From Planctomycetaceae bacterium (GTDB taxonomy: Bacteria; Planctomycetota; Planctomycetia; Pirellulales; Pirellulaceae): a stretch of DNA of 32,883 nt. Every line of letters starts with the position of its first letter. Within the stretch, counting starts at the first letter, position 1. Made by a program: the position numbers and the translations under genes. The notes under the pieces were generated by a model. The model was not told the DNA's origin and ran no database searches. It saw nothing but the letters and a program-made list of their open reading frames with translations. Positions 1-8,877 of the stretch are shown here, piece by piece. Where the stretch lies: NCBI GenBank assembly GCA_015490875.1, contig WFWZ01000322.1, positions 1 to 32,883 of the forward strand, written 5' to 3'.

Positions 1-291
1 TCAATCTCGTCTAGTGCCCTGGCTCGTTGGTGACGCCATCGCTGCAATGAATGTGATGGCATGGTGGTTCACTTGACGGTCAAGTCAATTAACGCGACGC
101 TCGTGCAATTCGCAAAACCAGTTTCGCGCGCCTTGCCAGCTACCCAGCGTCGCCGTACGGTGAGCAAGCTGATGGTATTGTACGCTTCTTCCATCGGGCG
201 GCAAGATGCCAATTGTTTCCATCGACGTCTATACCGGAAGCTTGATGGTCGTTTCCCGGCGTGGACCAACCCCTGGCGCAGGTGGAGTTCA
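1..291. other. Window edge, no gene recognised
   Basis: I see no convincing gene here; the short open frames on both strands have no recognisable motif, and the next gene on the right ends at 292. The one structured element is a perfect inverted repeat at 71-85 (7-base arms ACTTGAC/GTCAAGT around a single G), which could be an operator for a gene beyond the left edge. Confidence 0.5.
71..85. repeat. Perfect 15-base inverted repeat, operator-like
   Basis: ACTTGAC-G-GTCAAGT is a perfect dyad with a one-base centre and no T-run on either side, so it does not look like a terminator. Its size and symmetry resemble a dimeric repressor site. No target gene lies inside the window on this side, so any regulatory role is inference. 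Confidence 0.3.
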
Positions 292-1152
292 CTACGCTCG
301 GGCTAGGAGCTCAGCCACGATTGCCTCGGCGACGTCGACTCCGGTTACCCGCTGAATGCCGCGCCATCCGGGCACACCATTCACTTCCAAGAGGAACGGT
401 CCGTCCGCCGTCGGCAGCAAATCGATGCCGGCGACGAGCGTTCCGACGGCCGCAGAGGCTCGAAGCGCCAACTCCTCCCACTCACGCGAGATCGTCGCCG
501 GTCTCGCTTCCCCGCCCCGGCTCAGGTTCGTCCGAAAATCTCCAGTACTGGTCCGCTCCATCGCGAGCACTCGGTCGCCGATCACCAGTGCCCGCACATC
601 GCGCCCCTCGTGCTCGATGAACTCTTGGACATAGAGCACGCCTTCGAGTTGCTCAAGCGTCTTGAAGACGCGCCAGGCCATTTCTTCTTCGCACACCCGC
701 AGTATCCCTCGTCCCTCGCTGCCGAAGAGCGGTTTGACGACGACATCGCCTCCCAAGGCGTCGAACGCCCGCATGGCCGCCGCCGCTTCCTGCGCGACGA
801 TCGTGCGAGGAACCGGCAACCCGGCTTTTTCCAGTCTGGCCAGTGCCAAATACTTGTCAATCGCGATCTCCAAGCTGCGTGCGGGATTGCAGACGTAGCA
901 TCCTTGCGTCTCGAGGCACCCCAGGACGTCCATTCGAAAGATGATCTGCTCCAATGAGCCTCGAGGCATCGAGCGCACGATCACGGCGTCCCACTCGGCA
1001 GACGCGGAGCGGTAGTCGCCGACCCGACCGCACACTCCCTCGAGCTCGCGGAACGACCGGCACTCGGCGTCGATCCCCTGCCTTCGGCATGCCTCCAGCA
1101 GCGCCTGGACATGCCACTCCTCGCTGCGTCCCAACACCGCCAGTCGCTTCAT
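292..1152 (-). CDS. RimK-like ATP-grasp ligase, probable pterin/peptide glutamate ligase
   Basis: A 286-residue protein of the RimK/MptN ATP-grasp family, which forms amide bonds (typically adding glutamate to a carboxylate) through an acyl-phosphate. Visible family features are the ATP-binding stretch VVVKPLFGSEGRGI near residue 137, the QEFIEHEGRDVR segment near 176, the NLSRGGEA loop near 209, and the metal/ATP-binding end GIDLLPTADGPFLLEVNGVPG near 243-263. Length is normal for the family. The ATG at 1152 is the only plausible start; an AGGAGG lies rather far upstream (about 16 bases). It follows mch by 89 bases on the same strand. In archaea MptN glutamylates tetrahydromethanopterin, so the context suggests a role in maturing that cofactor; this is inference, and another RimK-type substrate is possible. 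Confidence 0.8.
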   Translation of the reverse strand: MKRLAVLGRSEEWHVQALLEACRRQGIDAECRSFRELEGVCGRVGDYRSASAEWDAVIVRSMPRGSLEQIIFRMDVLGCLETQGCYVCNPARSLEIAIDKYLALARLEKAGLPVPRTIVAQEAAAAMRAFDALGGDVVVKPLFGSEGRGILRVCEEEMAWRVFKTLEQLEGVLYVQEFIEHEGRDVRALVIGDRVLAMERTSTGDFRTNLSRGGEARPATISREWEELALRASAAVGTLVAGIDLLPTADGPFLLEVNGVPGWRGIQRVTGVDVAEAIVAELLARA

Positions 1153-1241
1153 GCTCGACCCGTCGCTCCCTCCTCAAATCGCCCCAGTGATCGCTTCGCA
1201 CTCATCCTCGTTTTGTCGAACGGTGCCGACAAGTTCGATGG

Positions 1242-2204
1242 CTATGCCGAATCTCCGCCAAATGATCTTGCCAGCAGCTCGGGGGCGATCGAACCGGCGG
1301 TGAATGTTCGTCCGCTCTGCACACTGATCAGACGGACGGCCGCCGGACTGAACAACAGCGGATCGATGGCATAGAAATCGCCTCCCACTCGCCGGAAGAT
1401 CTCGGCGAATGGCTCACCGTAGTCGGGCGACGTCGCACTCGGGAGACGCTCGGTCCAAGCCTCGATCCGTTCATCGTCGGCGTCGATCCAAAGCGTCACG
1501 TCGGCTCCGTATAAGATGGCATCATTCGTCCGTCCGATCGCCACCAGGTCGTCGTTCGAAGGGGGTGGGAGTGGAGCAGCCCCGCTTGCCGAGATGACGG
1601 CGTGAAGGTCGAACGCCTCCTCCCGCGTGATCTCGTGCAGCTTGTGCAAAGCGGTCTCGACCGACCGAGCCACCACTTGCAGTGTTCCCGCCAGGCTACG
1701 TGTGGGAGCCACCAGGAGCACGAGCTCTTTGAGTTGGACACCGCACGCTTTGGCGATTTCTCGAACGAGTTCTTCCGGCGGCAAGCGACTGCTCTCGAGC
1801 AGCCCGACCGCCGTCGACTCTTGGAAACTCGACGAGAACGCTTCCAAAAGTGGTTCACGTCCTCGCAACAACCGCATCGGACCGGAGGCCATCGCAAAGT
1901 AACCCTCGGCCTGGATCGGCCAACCTGCATACTGCGAGGCGAGGCAGGCCCACGCCGGTTGGTCGGTCCTCACCACGACCGACACTCCCGGACCCGGCCA
2001 ACGCTCGTCCCGTTGCAGGGTAACTTCCCCCAAGCCGGCCAGAGCAGCCCGTGCCATGAATCGACCTGCCTCCAGCCCGCCGCGCGTCTGTACGCCACAG
2101 TCGACGACCGTCGCTCCGGCTACCGCCAACGGTTCGACCTGCCACACATTGGCTCCTTCGATCAGAGACTCGACGATCTGCCGCGCTCGGTGATTCGGCT
2201 GCAT
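1242..2204 (-). CDS. mch: Methenyltetrahydromethanopterin cyclohydrolase
   Basis: Mch (320 residues, the usual family length) reversibly hydrolyses methenyl-H4MPT to formyl-H4MPT in the cytoplasm, part of tetrahydromethanopterin-linked C1 transfer used for formaldehyde/formate oxidation in methylotrophs, planctomycetes and methanogens. Family landmarks are VVDCGVQTRGGLEAGR near residue 33, ACLASQYAGWPI near 86, YFAMASGPMRLL near 101, and a C-terminal DFYAIDPLLFSPAAV followed by TFTAGSIAPELLARSFG. The reading frame is open upstream, but the ATG at 2204 is preceded by AGGAG with six bases of spacing and begins the aligned protein (MQPNHRARQIVESL), so I chose it. It lies 70 bases after the DUF1501 gene and before a RimK-like ligase, probably in one transcript. 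Other H4MPT pathway genes (fae, mtd, fhc) are not in the window. Confidence 0.92.
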   Translation of the reverse strand: MQPNHRARQIVESLIEGANVWQVEPLAVAGATVVDCGVQTRGGLEAGRFMARAALAGLGEVTLQRDERWPGPGVSVVVRTDQPAWACLASQYAGWPIQAEGYFAMASGPMRLLRGREPLLEAFSSSFQESTAVGLLESSRLPPEELVREIAKACGVQLKELVLLVAPTRSLAGTLQVVARSVETALHKLHEITREEAFDLHAVISASGAAPLPPPSNDDLVAIGRTNDAILYGADVTLWIDADDERIEAWTERLPSATSPDYGEPFAEIFRRVGGDFYAIDPLLFSPAAVRLISVQSGRTFTAGSIAPELLARSFGGDSA

Positions 2205-2274
2205 CCGGTTCTCCTCATCGAGACGCTCGCCGGCACGAGCTCTCTTCCCGCTGGTTTCGCAGTTCACCACGGCG

Positions 2275-3756
2275 TCAAGCTAGAATCTTTGGTACCAGAT
2301 TGCCGTGGATGTCGGTCAGTCGATAAGGCCGTCCCTGGTAAGTGAACGTGAGTCGTCGATGATCGAGTCCCAATAAATGGAGAATCGTCGCCTGCAGGTC
2401 ATGCACATGCACGGGATCGTCGGCACAATAGAAACCGAGTTCATCGCTGCTCCCCAGCGTGAAGCCCGCCTTCACACCGCCGCCGGCCAGCCAGACCGAA
2501 TACGCGAACGGGTGATGATCGCGTCCGGCCGTGCGTCCGAGCGTGGCGTTCGCTTCGACGATGGGAGTGCGGCCGAATTCGCCCGCCCAAACAACGAGCG
2601 TATCCTCGAGGAGTCCTCGCTGCTTGAGATCCTTGACGAGTGCAGCGATCGGTTTGTCGGACTTGCCACACATGTTTTTTAGGCCGCCCTTCACGTTCGA
2701 GTGGTGATCCCATCCCTTCAGATAGATGTTGACGAACCGAACGCCTCGCTCGATGAGTCTCCGCGCCAAGAGGCACTGCTTGGCGAACGATGGCTTGGCG
2801 GGATCGACGCCGTACATCTCGAGCGTCTCTTTCGTCTCCTGCGAGAAGTCCATCAACTCCACGGCACGGCTCTGCATGCGGAACGCCATTTCGTAGGCGC
2901 TGATACGAGCCCCGATCTCGGGGTCGCCGACGGCGTCGAGCCGGTGCTGGTTCAGATCGCGCAGCAGATCGAGGGACCGCCGCTGAAGCGTTCGGTCCAC
3001 TCCCGGCGGATTCGAAACGTCGATGATCGGATCTCCCTGGTTGCGAAACGGAACGCCCGAGTAGGTCGACGGCAGGAAACCACTCGTGAAATTGGCCGTC
3101 CCGCCACTCGTACCCCCTCCCGACGACAAGACGACGAAACCGGGCAGGTCATCGGCTTCGCTTCCCAGTCCGTATAGCACCCACGAACCCATGCTAGGGC
3201 GACCCGGCAAGCCGCTCCCCGTGTTCACGAAGATCTGCGCCGGGGCGTGATTGAAGTGATTCGTGTGCATCGAACGGATGATCGTGATCTCATCCGCCAC
3301 CTCTCGCAAATGAGGGAGCGCATCGGAGATCTCCGCACCGCTCTGACCGCACTTGCGAAATGCATACTGAGGCGCCAAAAGGCGCGCGTTCCGCTGAGCG
3401 AATGCCAGACGCAGTCGCGCAACGAGCGCCTTCGGAGGAGCCTCACCATGGTGTTTCGCCAGCACCGGCTTGTTGTCAAACAAGTCGATCTGACTCGGAC
3501 CTCCCGCCATGAACAAGAAGATGACGCGCTTCGCCTTGGGTGCAAAATGCGGCTTCTTCGGAGCCAACGGGTTTTCGGGAAGAGGAGTCGCCGACACATA
3601 TCCGTCACGTCGCAGCAACTCCGTCAGCGCGACGGCTCCTAGCCCCAGCCCGCATTCTTTCAAGAAGAAGCGGCGTGCCATCTGCCGGCCGTCTACCGGG
3701 CCCTCGTCCTGCCGCATGACCTGCTCTCGCTTCCTTTTTCCCTCGCCCCGATACAT
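2275..3756 (-). CDS. DUF1501 secreted protein (Tat signal)
   Basis: A 493-residue DUF1501 protein, a sulfatase/alkaline-phosphatase-like fold very abundant in planctomycetes and almost always encoded next to a PSD1-type cytochrome protein. Visible features are a twin-arginine export signal (ARRFFLKECGLGLGAVAL near residue 26), the opening core motif RVIFLFMAGGPSQIDLFD, the SMHTNHFNHAPAQIF stretch, the GWDHHSNV motif, and EFGRTP followed by GRDHHPFAYSVWLAGGG. The histidine/aspartate clusters resemble metal ligands of the alkaline-phosphatase superfamily, but the reaction is not established. The start is the ATG at 3756, just after the upstream stop at 3773; ATGs at 3717 and 3681, nearer the Tat motif, are also possible. 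It is translated together with the upstream PSD1 gene. Confidence 0.9.
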   Translation of the reverse strand: MYRGEGKRKREQVMRQDEGPVDGRQMARRFFLKECGLGLGAVALTELLRRDGYVSATPLPENPLAPKKPHFAPKAKRVIFLFMAGGPSQIDLFDNKPVLAKHHGEAPPKALVARLRLAFAQRNARLLAPQYAFRKCGQSGAEISDALPHLREVADEITIIRSMHTNHFNHAPAQIFVNTGSGLPGRPSMGSWVLYGLGSEADDLPGFVVLSSGGGTSGGTANFTSGFLPSTYSGVPFRNQGDPIIDVSNPPGVDRTLQRRSLDLLRDLNQHRLDAVGDPEIGARISAYEMAFRMQSRAVELMDFSQETKETLEMYGVDPAKPSFAKQCLLARRLIERGVRFVNIYLKGWDHHSNVKGGLKNMCGKSDKPIAALVKDLKQRGLLEDTLVVWAGEFGRTPIVEANATLGRTAGRDHHPFAYSVWLAGGGVKAGFTLGSSDELGFYCADDPVHVHDLQATILHLLGLDHRRLTFTYQGRPYRLTDIHGNLVPKILA

Positions 3757-3772
3757 CGCTGACTCGCCCCCC

Positions 3773-6700
3773 TCAGTTTCGATGGATCGTCTCGTCAAGA
3801 TTCATCACGACGCGCACCAGCGCCGTCCAAGCCGCGCGGTCAGCCACGTCACCGACTTCTTCCTTTTCCTCCTCGATCCCCGCTACAATGCGCGCTCTCT
3901 TCGGATCCTTGTCGAATCGCTCGTGCTGTTCGGACCAGAATTCCCGAAGTGCTTCCCGCTCGCGCGCATCGGGCAGACGTCCGAGGAATCGCTCCCACAA
4001 TCGACCGATGCGATCCTCGACCGTACCGGGATCGGCTGCCAGTTGGGCTGCAACCGCCTGAGCCGCTTCGACGATGACGACGTCGTTGAGCATCGTCAGT
4101 GCCTGCAACGGCGTGTTGCTCCGTCCTCGATGTACGATGCATGTCTCACGCGTCGGACCATCGAACATCGTGAACATGGCATAGGGTGCCGTACGCTTGG
4201 TGAATGTGTACAACCCACGGCGATACCGGTCGGCTCCGGTGGCTGTTTTCCATTGGAGAGCGCCGTAGGACAAAGAGGTGACACCGGCCGGCTGAGGCGG
4301 GAAGACCGGAGGGCCCCCGATCTTGCGAGTCAACAGTCCCGAGGCGGCCAGGATCGTGTCGCGGATCGTCTCCGCGTCCAGCCTCAAACGGGGTGCTCGA
4401 GCCAACCAGAGGTTCTCCGGATCCTTCGACCGATGTTCGGGAGTCACTCGCGACGACTGCCGGTACGTGGCACTTGTGACGATCATCCGGTGGACGTGTT
4501 TCACGCTCCAGCCCGAGTCCATAAACTCGACCGCCAAATAATCGAGCAGCCGCGGGTGGGTGGGAGGAGACGCCTGGGAACCGAAGTCTTCGCTCGTGCG
4601 CACGATTCCCCTTCCGAAGAACTCTTGCCAATAGCGGTTGACGGTGACGCGAGCCACCAAAGGATTGTTCCGATCCACGAGCCAACGTGCCAAGGCGAGC
4701 CTTGGAGGCACGTTGCCGTCCAGCACCAAAGGATGCAAGCTTGCGGGTGTCCCCGGGTGGGTGACTTCTCGAGGTTTCAAGTACTCGCCTCGATGGTGCC
4801 GGTGACTCACGCGAGCATCACGGGGTCGGCGTTCGCGAATGATCAGCGTGGTCAACGACGCCGGACGCTGTCGCCGGAAGGCCCGCAACTTCTCCACCTC
4901 CTTGGCCAACTCTTCCGCCATCCACAAGAAAGTTCGACGCAACGTCTTCCTTTGTGCTGCCGTGCGGTGCGATTCTTGAACTAACAATGCTTCCTCTGCT
5001 TCAGCCGGCAATCCGCTCGAGACGATCGGTCCCGGGTCCGACGTCACCGAAAGACGAAAACGCCCCAAGATCATATTGTGGATGTAGGACTGGTTCAGGC
5101 GGACGACCAGCCGGTCGCCGGGTGCGAACGAGGCGGCTTGCGCGAGCGCAAAGACGGCGTGGTGCGGTTCGCCCGCACGCGTACCGATCCGCCAACCCGT
5201 GTCGAGGTTTCCGTCGAGCGCCAGAGTGGGTTCGCACTTTTCTTTGGCGTAGCTCGCCGTCGCCTCGGCGATCTCCAGACGCTGCCACGCGGCAGGCGCT
5301 TCCTTAAGCGGTGCGGATCGGTCGTAGGGAACAGCGGCCGGCACGCGGTAGAGCTCGATTTCGCTCAGGAGAAAATCGCCCTCATTGATGATGTCGCCTA
5401 CGGTAATAGGTGATCGCCCTGGTCCGCCTGCCGGAAGATCAAGGTGAGGAAGCACCTCGAGTCGCACGGCAGTGACGGCCGCATTCCCCGGCAGAAGCGC
5501 CACTTGATAGATGTCTTGGTTGGGGAGATCGCCCCCGGCCAAAAGCGACTCATCGGGGAGAACATCAAAGGTCGTTCCATTTAGAGCCGTCGCCACTTGA
5601 GGCTCCAAGACGCGCCAATGATGAGCCAGGGGTGTCTTCTCCTTTAGCCACTGCGCGAAGCGCTCTTCCAACGATCGACGGCGCGTCTCGGGATCGTCAC
5701 CTGGCCAATGGTCGGCCAGAGCGTCCAGCCGTCGAGCGTACTCGCGGTCGTGAGCCTCCTGACGTTTGGCGATCTGGGGATCGGGAATCTTCAATTTCGG
5801 CTCGTCGGCGTTGTTGAAGAATGCGAAGAGCCGATAATACTCGGCCTGAGCGATGGGGTCGTACTTGTGCGAATGGCACTGAGCACAGCCCATGGTCAGT
5901 CCAAGCCACACGGTACCCGTCGTGTTGACTCGGTCGATAATCGATTCATACCGAAACTGCTCCGTGTCGACACCGCCTTCCTCGTTGTACATCGTATTGC
6001 GGTGAAAGCCAGTCGCGATGAGTTGATCCAGTGTGGGATCAGGCAGCAGGTCTCCGGCGATCTGCTCGATCGTAAACTGATTGAACGGCATATCGGCATT
6101 GAGGGCTCGGACGACCCAGTCTCGATACGGCCAGATCGTCCGTGGACGGTCCTTTTCGTAACCATTGGTGTCGGCGTAGCGGGCTAGGTCGAGCCAGGGG
6201 CGAGCCCAACGTTCGCCGTAGTGCGGCGATGCCAACAGGCGGTCCACCAGCCGCTCATACGCATCCGGCCGCTGATCCGACAAGAACGCATGAACTTCCT
6301 CGGGCGTTGGAGGGAGGCCAATCAAATCGAGGGAAACTCGCCGGATCAACGTGCGCCGATCTGCCTGGGGAGAGGGAGTCAAGCCGGCATCGCGCATTTT
6401 CGCCAAGACGAAAGCGTCGATTGGATTGCGAATCCATCCTTTCTCGTCGGAAACTCGAGGAAGCGCAGGACGCGTGGGAGCCACGAAGGCCCAGTGCCGG
6501 TCGTACGGAGCTCCTTCGGCGATCCATCGGCGCAGGATGGATTTTTCCCGGTCTGAAAGTGTGAGCTTACTATCGAGCGGAGGCATCATTTCGTCGGGGT
6601 CGGAGGATTCGATGCGCTCGATCAGCGCGCTCTCGTCCGGCTTTCCGGGGACCACTGCCTGATAATCCCCCAAATCCGTAGTGGCTCCTTCGAGCGTATC

Positions 6701-6901
6701 GAGGCGCAAGTCGGCTTCGCGAGCTTCCTCATCGGGACCGTGGCACGCGAAGCATTTGGCCGACAAGATGGGACGTACATCTTTGGTGAACTCGAGCGGG
6801 CGCTCGCCAGCGTGCAAGGACGATACCACGCAAGACAACAGAAGAGTGCCGGTTGCGCCAACGACGAGCCGACAGAGGTGTGCATGGAGCGGCGTGGACA
6901 T
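3773..6901 (-). CDS. PSD1-family cytochrome c, DUF1549/DUF1553 protein
   Basis: A secreted protein of about 1042 residues with the planctomycete PSD1 architecture. From the ATG at 6901 there is a signal peptide ending in a small-residue site (SSLHAGE near 27-33), a cytochrome-c-like domain with haem motif CFACH (50-54), a DUF1549 domain (about 160-360) containing a second CxxCH (CAQCH, 339-343), a middle carbohydrate-binding-like region, and a C-terminal DUF1553 domain with NRYWQEFFGRGIV and TPLQALTMLND. The frame is open further upstream, but this ATG has GGAG nine bases before it and starts the signal peptide. It sits 16 bases ahead of the DUF1501 gene. These pairs are thought to act in the periplasm on polysaccharide or sulfated glycans, but the function is unproven. 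Confidence 0.92.
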   Translation of the reverse strand: MSTPLHAHLCRLVVGATGTLLLSCVVSSLHAGERPLEFTKDVRPILSAKCFACHGPDEEAREADLRLDTLEGATTDLGDYQAVVPGKPDESALIERIESSDPDEMMPPLDSKLTLSDREKSILRRWIAEGAPYDRHWAFVAPTRPALPRVSDEKGWIRNPIDAFVLAKMRDAGLTPSPQADRRTLIRRVSLDLIGLPPTPEEVHAFLSDQRPDAYERLVDRLLASPHYGERWARPWLDLARYADTNGYEKDRPRTIWPYRDWVVRALNADMPFNQFTIEQIAGDLLPDPTLDQLIATGFHRNTMYNEEGGVDTEQFRYESIIDRVNTTGTVWLGLTMGCAQCHSHKYDPIAQAEYYRLFAFFNNADEPKLKIPDPQIAKRQEAHDREYARRLDALADHWPGDDPETRRRSLEERFAQWLKEKTPLAHHWRVLEPQVATALNGTTFDVLPDESLLAGGDLPNQDIYQVALLPGNAAVTAVRLEVLPHLDLPAGGPGRSPITVGDIINEGDFLLSEIELYRVPAAVPYDRSAPLKEAPAAWQRLEIAEATASYAKEKCEPTLALDGNLDTGWRIGTRAGEPHHAVFALAQAASFAPGDRLVVRLNQSYIHNMILGRFRLSVTSDPGPIVSSGLPAEAEEALLVQESHRTAAQRKTLRRTFLWMAEELAKEVEKLRAFRRQRPASLTTLIIRERRPRDARVSHRHHRGEYLKPREVTHPGTPASLHPLVLDGNVPPRLALARWLVDRNNPLVARVTVNRYWQEFFGRGIVRTSEDFGSQASPPTHPRLLDYLAVEFMDSGWSVKHVHRMIVTSATYRQSSRVTPEHRSKDPENLWLARAPRLRLDAETIRDTILAASGLLTRKIGGPPVFPPQPAGVTSLSYGALQWKTATGADRYRRGLYTFTKRTAPYAMFTMFDGPTRETCIVHRGRSNTPLQALTMLNDVVIVEAAQAVAAQLAADPGTVEDRIGRLWERFLGRLPDAREREALREFWSEQHERFDKDPKRARIVAGIEEEKEEVGDVADRAAWTALVRVVMNLDETIHRN

Positions 6902-7012
6902 GAGTGTGCTCCGAAGGTGGGAATGGTCCGGCTCTGCCGAAGGGACTGCTTTGAGCCGGCACCTACTTTCGAGCTTAACGGCGCGGCCGGGGAAGCTCAA
7001 GGAGACTGTCCT

Positions 7013-8635
7013 TTAGGGCACGGGCACACTCCCCATGGCGGCTCGCAGATCGGCCTCGGCGCGAAAGTACTCCAACCGGGCTCCCACCAAGGTCTTGCGC
7101 GCGTCCGCCGCAGCTTTTTCTCGAAGATTCACCATCAGCAAGTTGCTGTCGCCGGCGTCGAATCGCTTTCGTTCGGCCTCCTCCATCCGGCGGTTCAATT
7201 CGACGCTCCGCTCCGATTGCTCGATCCGCAGGTAGGCCGCTTCGAGTGCCGCCACGGCGTTCTGCACATCCGTTGCGATCTTGTCTCTGGCGAAACGCGT
7301 CTTCGCCTCGACTTGCATCAGTTTTCCCTCAACCGCTCGCAGCTTCCCCAGCGCCTTGCGACGTTGCAAAGGAACGGACATCAGCAAGGAGGCTTCCAAC
7401 TCGAACGGCGTCTTGTCCCGCTTCGAGCTTGCCGGCGCTCCGATGTCCTTCGAAGCGACCGCTCCCACGTTGACTTCCGGAAGGTAGAGGTTCCGAGCTT
7501 CAGCTAGGTCGACTTCGAGCTGCCGGCGAACGAAGTCGAGAAACTGGGTTTCCGGACGGGACGCCAGTGCCATGTTGATGTCATCGGCCAAGCGGTCTTC
7601 CTCGTAGGGGCGCGCGGGTGGAAAGTCCGGAGGCAACCACGTCTCGAGCGGCAGACGCGGTTCCCCTTCCGGGCCTCGTACAAAGAGTGACAACTTGATG
7701 GCCGACTGCCGGAACTTGCGCTGGGCGTCGATCAGGGAAGACTGGCGAGAGGCGATCAGCCGCTCGTTGTCCGTCAGCTCGATGGGGGACAGATCGCCCC
7801 GTTCCACGCGTTTCTTCAGACCATCCTGTCTCTGCAGAGCAAGATCCAACAAGGCCTCTTCGATGCGGACGTTCTGACCGGCGGCCACCCAATCCCAATA
7901 GGCATAAGAAGCGGATCGCACGATCTCGATGAGCTGCAGCAGGATATCCGGTTCCACGGCATCTCGACCAAGTGCGGCGCGGAAGATGGCGGCGCGCCGA
8001 GCATCGATGCGGCGGTTCTGAGCCAGCGGGATGAGAAATCCGGCTTTGAACTCGCCTCCGTCGTCGGTTTCGCGTTCGCCATACCACGGTTGAAAATTCC
8101 CACGCCCGATCCGATATCCCGCAAAGACCTCGCCGCCTCGAAACAATGCCTGCTCCAACCCCGTCCCAAAGCGGTTCGTCTGATAGAAACCGAGCGGTCC
8201 GGACGTCCCGCCTCCTTTCAGTTTCAGGTCGAAAGCTCCTTGTGTCTCGAGGAGCCGGCCGGCCGCGATCGTCCGTTGTTGCAGTGCCATCTGGACCAGA
8301 GGATACGTTTGGTAGACGGAGTCGAGCACGCGCGGCAGGGTCAGGACCGATTCGCCCGGCGGAAGCACTTCCGGTTCGGACGACTCGTCTTGGGGATTCG
8401 ATGTCGACGGGTTCGGCAGGGGGGCGTCTTCGGGAGCCTCTTGTTGAGGCTCGGGCGATGGGGGCTCGCTGGAGAGTCGATTCGAGGAGACCGGCTCCGT
8501 CAGGCTCTCCCACGAGTTGGGGTACGTCTCTGGTGGAAGCTCGGCAAAGCGCGGACCGACGGGGGGCGGCGCCGAGCAGCCCGAGACGCTCAGCACGATG
8601 CCCAGCGTGATCCACCCTGCCATCCCTCGCAACAC
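7013..8635 (-). CDS. TolC-family outer-membrane efflux lipoprotein
   Basis: A 540-residue outer-membrane factor, the exit duct of a tripartite exporter. The N-terminus is a lipoprotein signal with lipobox VSGC and acylated Cys20, followed by a Pro/Glu/Ser-rich tether (about 45-95) and then two OEP repeats rich in long helices; the C-terminal half (about residue 380 onward) is strongly coiled-coil with heptad-like RRMEEAERKRFDAGDSNLL, typical of TolC. The start is GTG at 8635 because AAGGAAGG lies six bases before it; an in-frame ATG four codons later has poorer spacing. It is the third gene of the ABC-HlyD-TolC set, 242 bases after the HlyD gene, so it may also have its own promoter. No exported substrate is encoded next to it. 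Confidence 0.9.
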   Translation of the reverse strand: MLRGMAGWITLGIVLSVSGCSAPPPVGPRFAELPPETYPNSWESLTEPVSSNRLSSEPPSPEPQQEAPEDAPLPNPSTSNPQDESSEPEVLPPGESVLTLPRVLDSVYQTYPLVQMALQQRTIAAGRLLETQGAFDLKLKGGGTSGPLGFYQTNRFGTGLEQALFRGGEVFAGYRIGRGNFQPWYGERETDDGGEFKAGFLIPLAQNRRIDARRAAIFRAALGRDAVEPDILLQLIEIVRSASYAYWDWVAAGQNVRIEEALLDLALQRQDGLKKRVERGDLSPIELTDNERLIASRQSSLIDAQRKFRQSAIKLSLFVRGPEGEPRLPLETWLPPDFPPARPYEEDRLADDINMALASRPETQFLDFVRRQLEVDLAEARNLYLPEVNVGAVASKDIGAPASSKRDKTPFELEASLLMSVPLQRRKALGKLRAVEGKLMQVEAKTRFARDKIATDVQNAVAALEAAYLRIEQSERSVELNRRMEEAERKRFDAGDSNLLMVNLREKAAADARKTLVGARLEYFRAEADLRAAMGSVPVP

Positions 8636-8877
8636 GACGCACCTTCCTTGGTTTGCGGATTCTCGGCTTCTGGTTGCCTTCTACATACCGGAGCTGTACC
8701 GAAAGACGCTCCCTCGTCTCACCCCTATCGGCAATCTCCGCCCAGTCCCTTCATTCCATATGATCGGAAGAGTCTCTCTCCTGTCCATCGGCGAGGCTTT
8801 CCACTCCCGTTCGTGTGCTCAGCGATGGGCAGGCGACAGCGTTCCGCTTGCCGCGACGGGGTTCTACGAACCCTCGC

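Noticed and set aside
3509..4984. Plus-strand open frame of 491 codons
   Set aside because: It lies antisense to the DUF1501 and PSD1 genes, has no known motif, and is a by-product of high GC.
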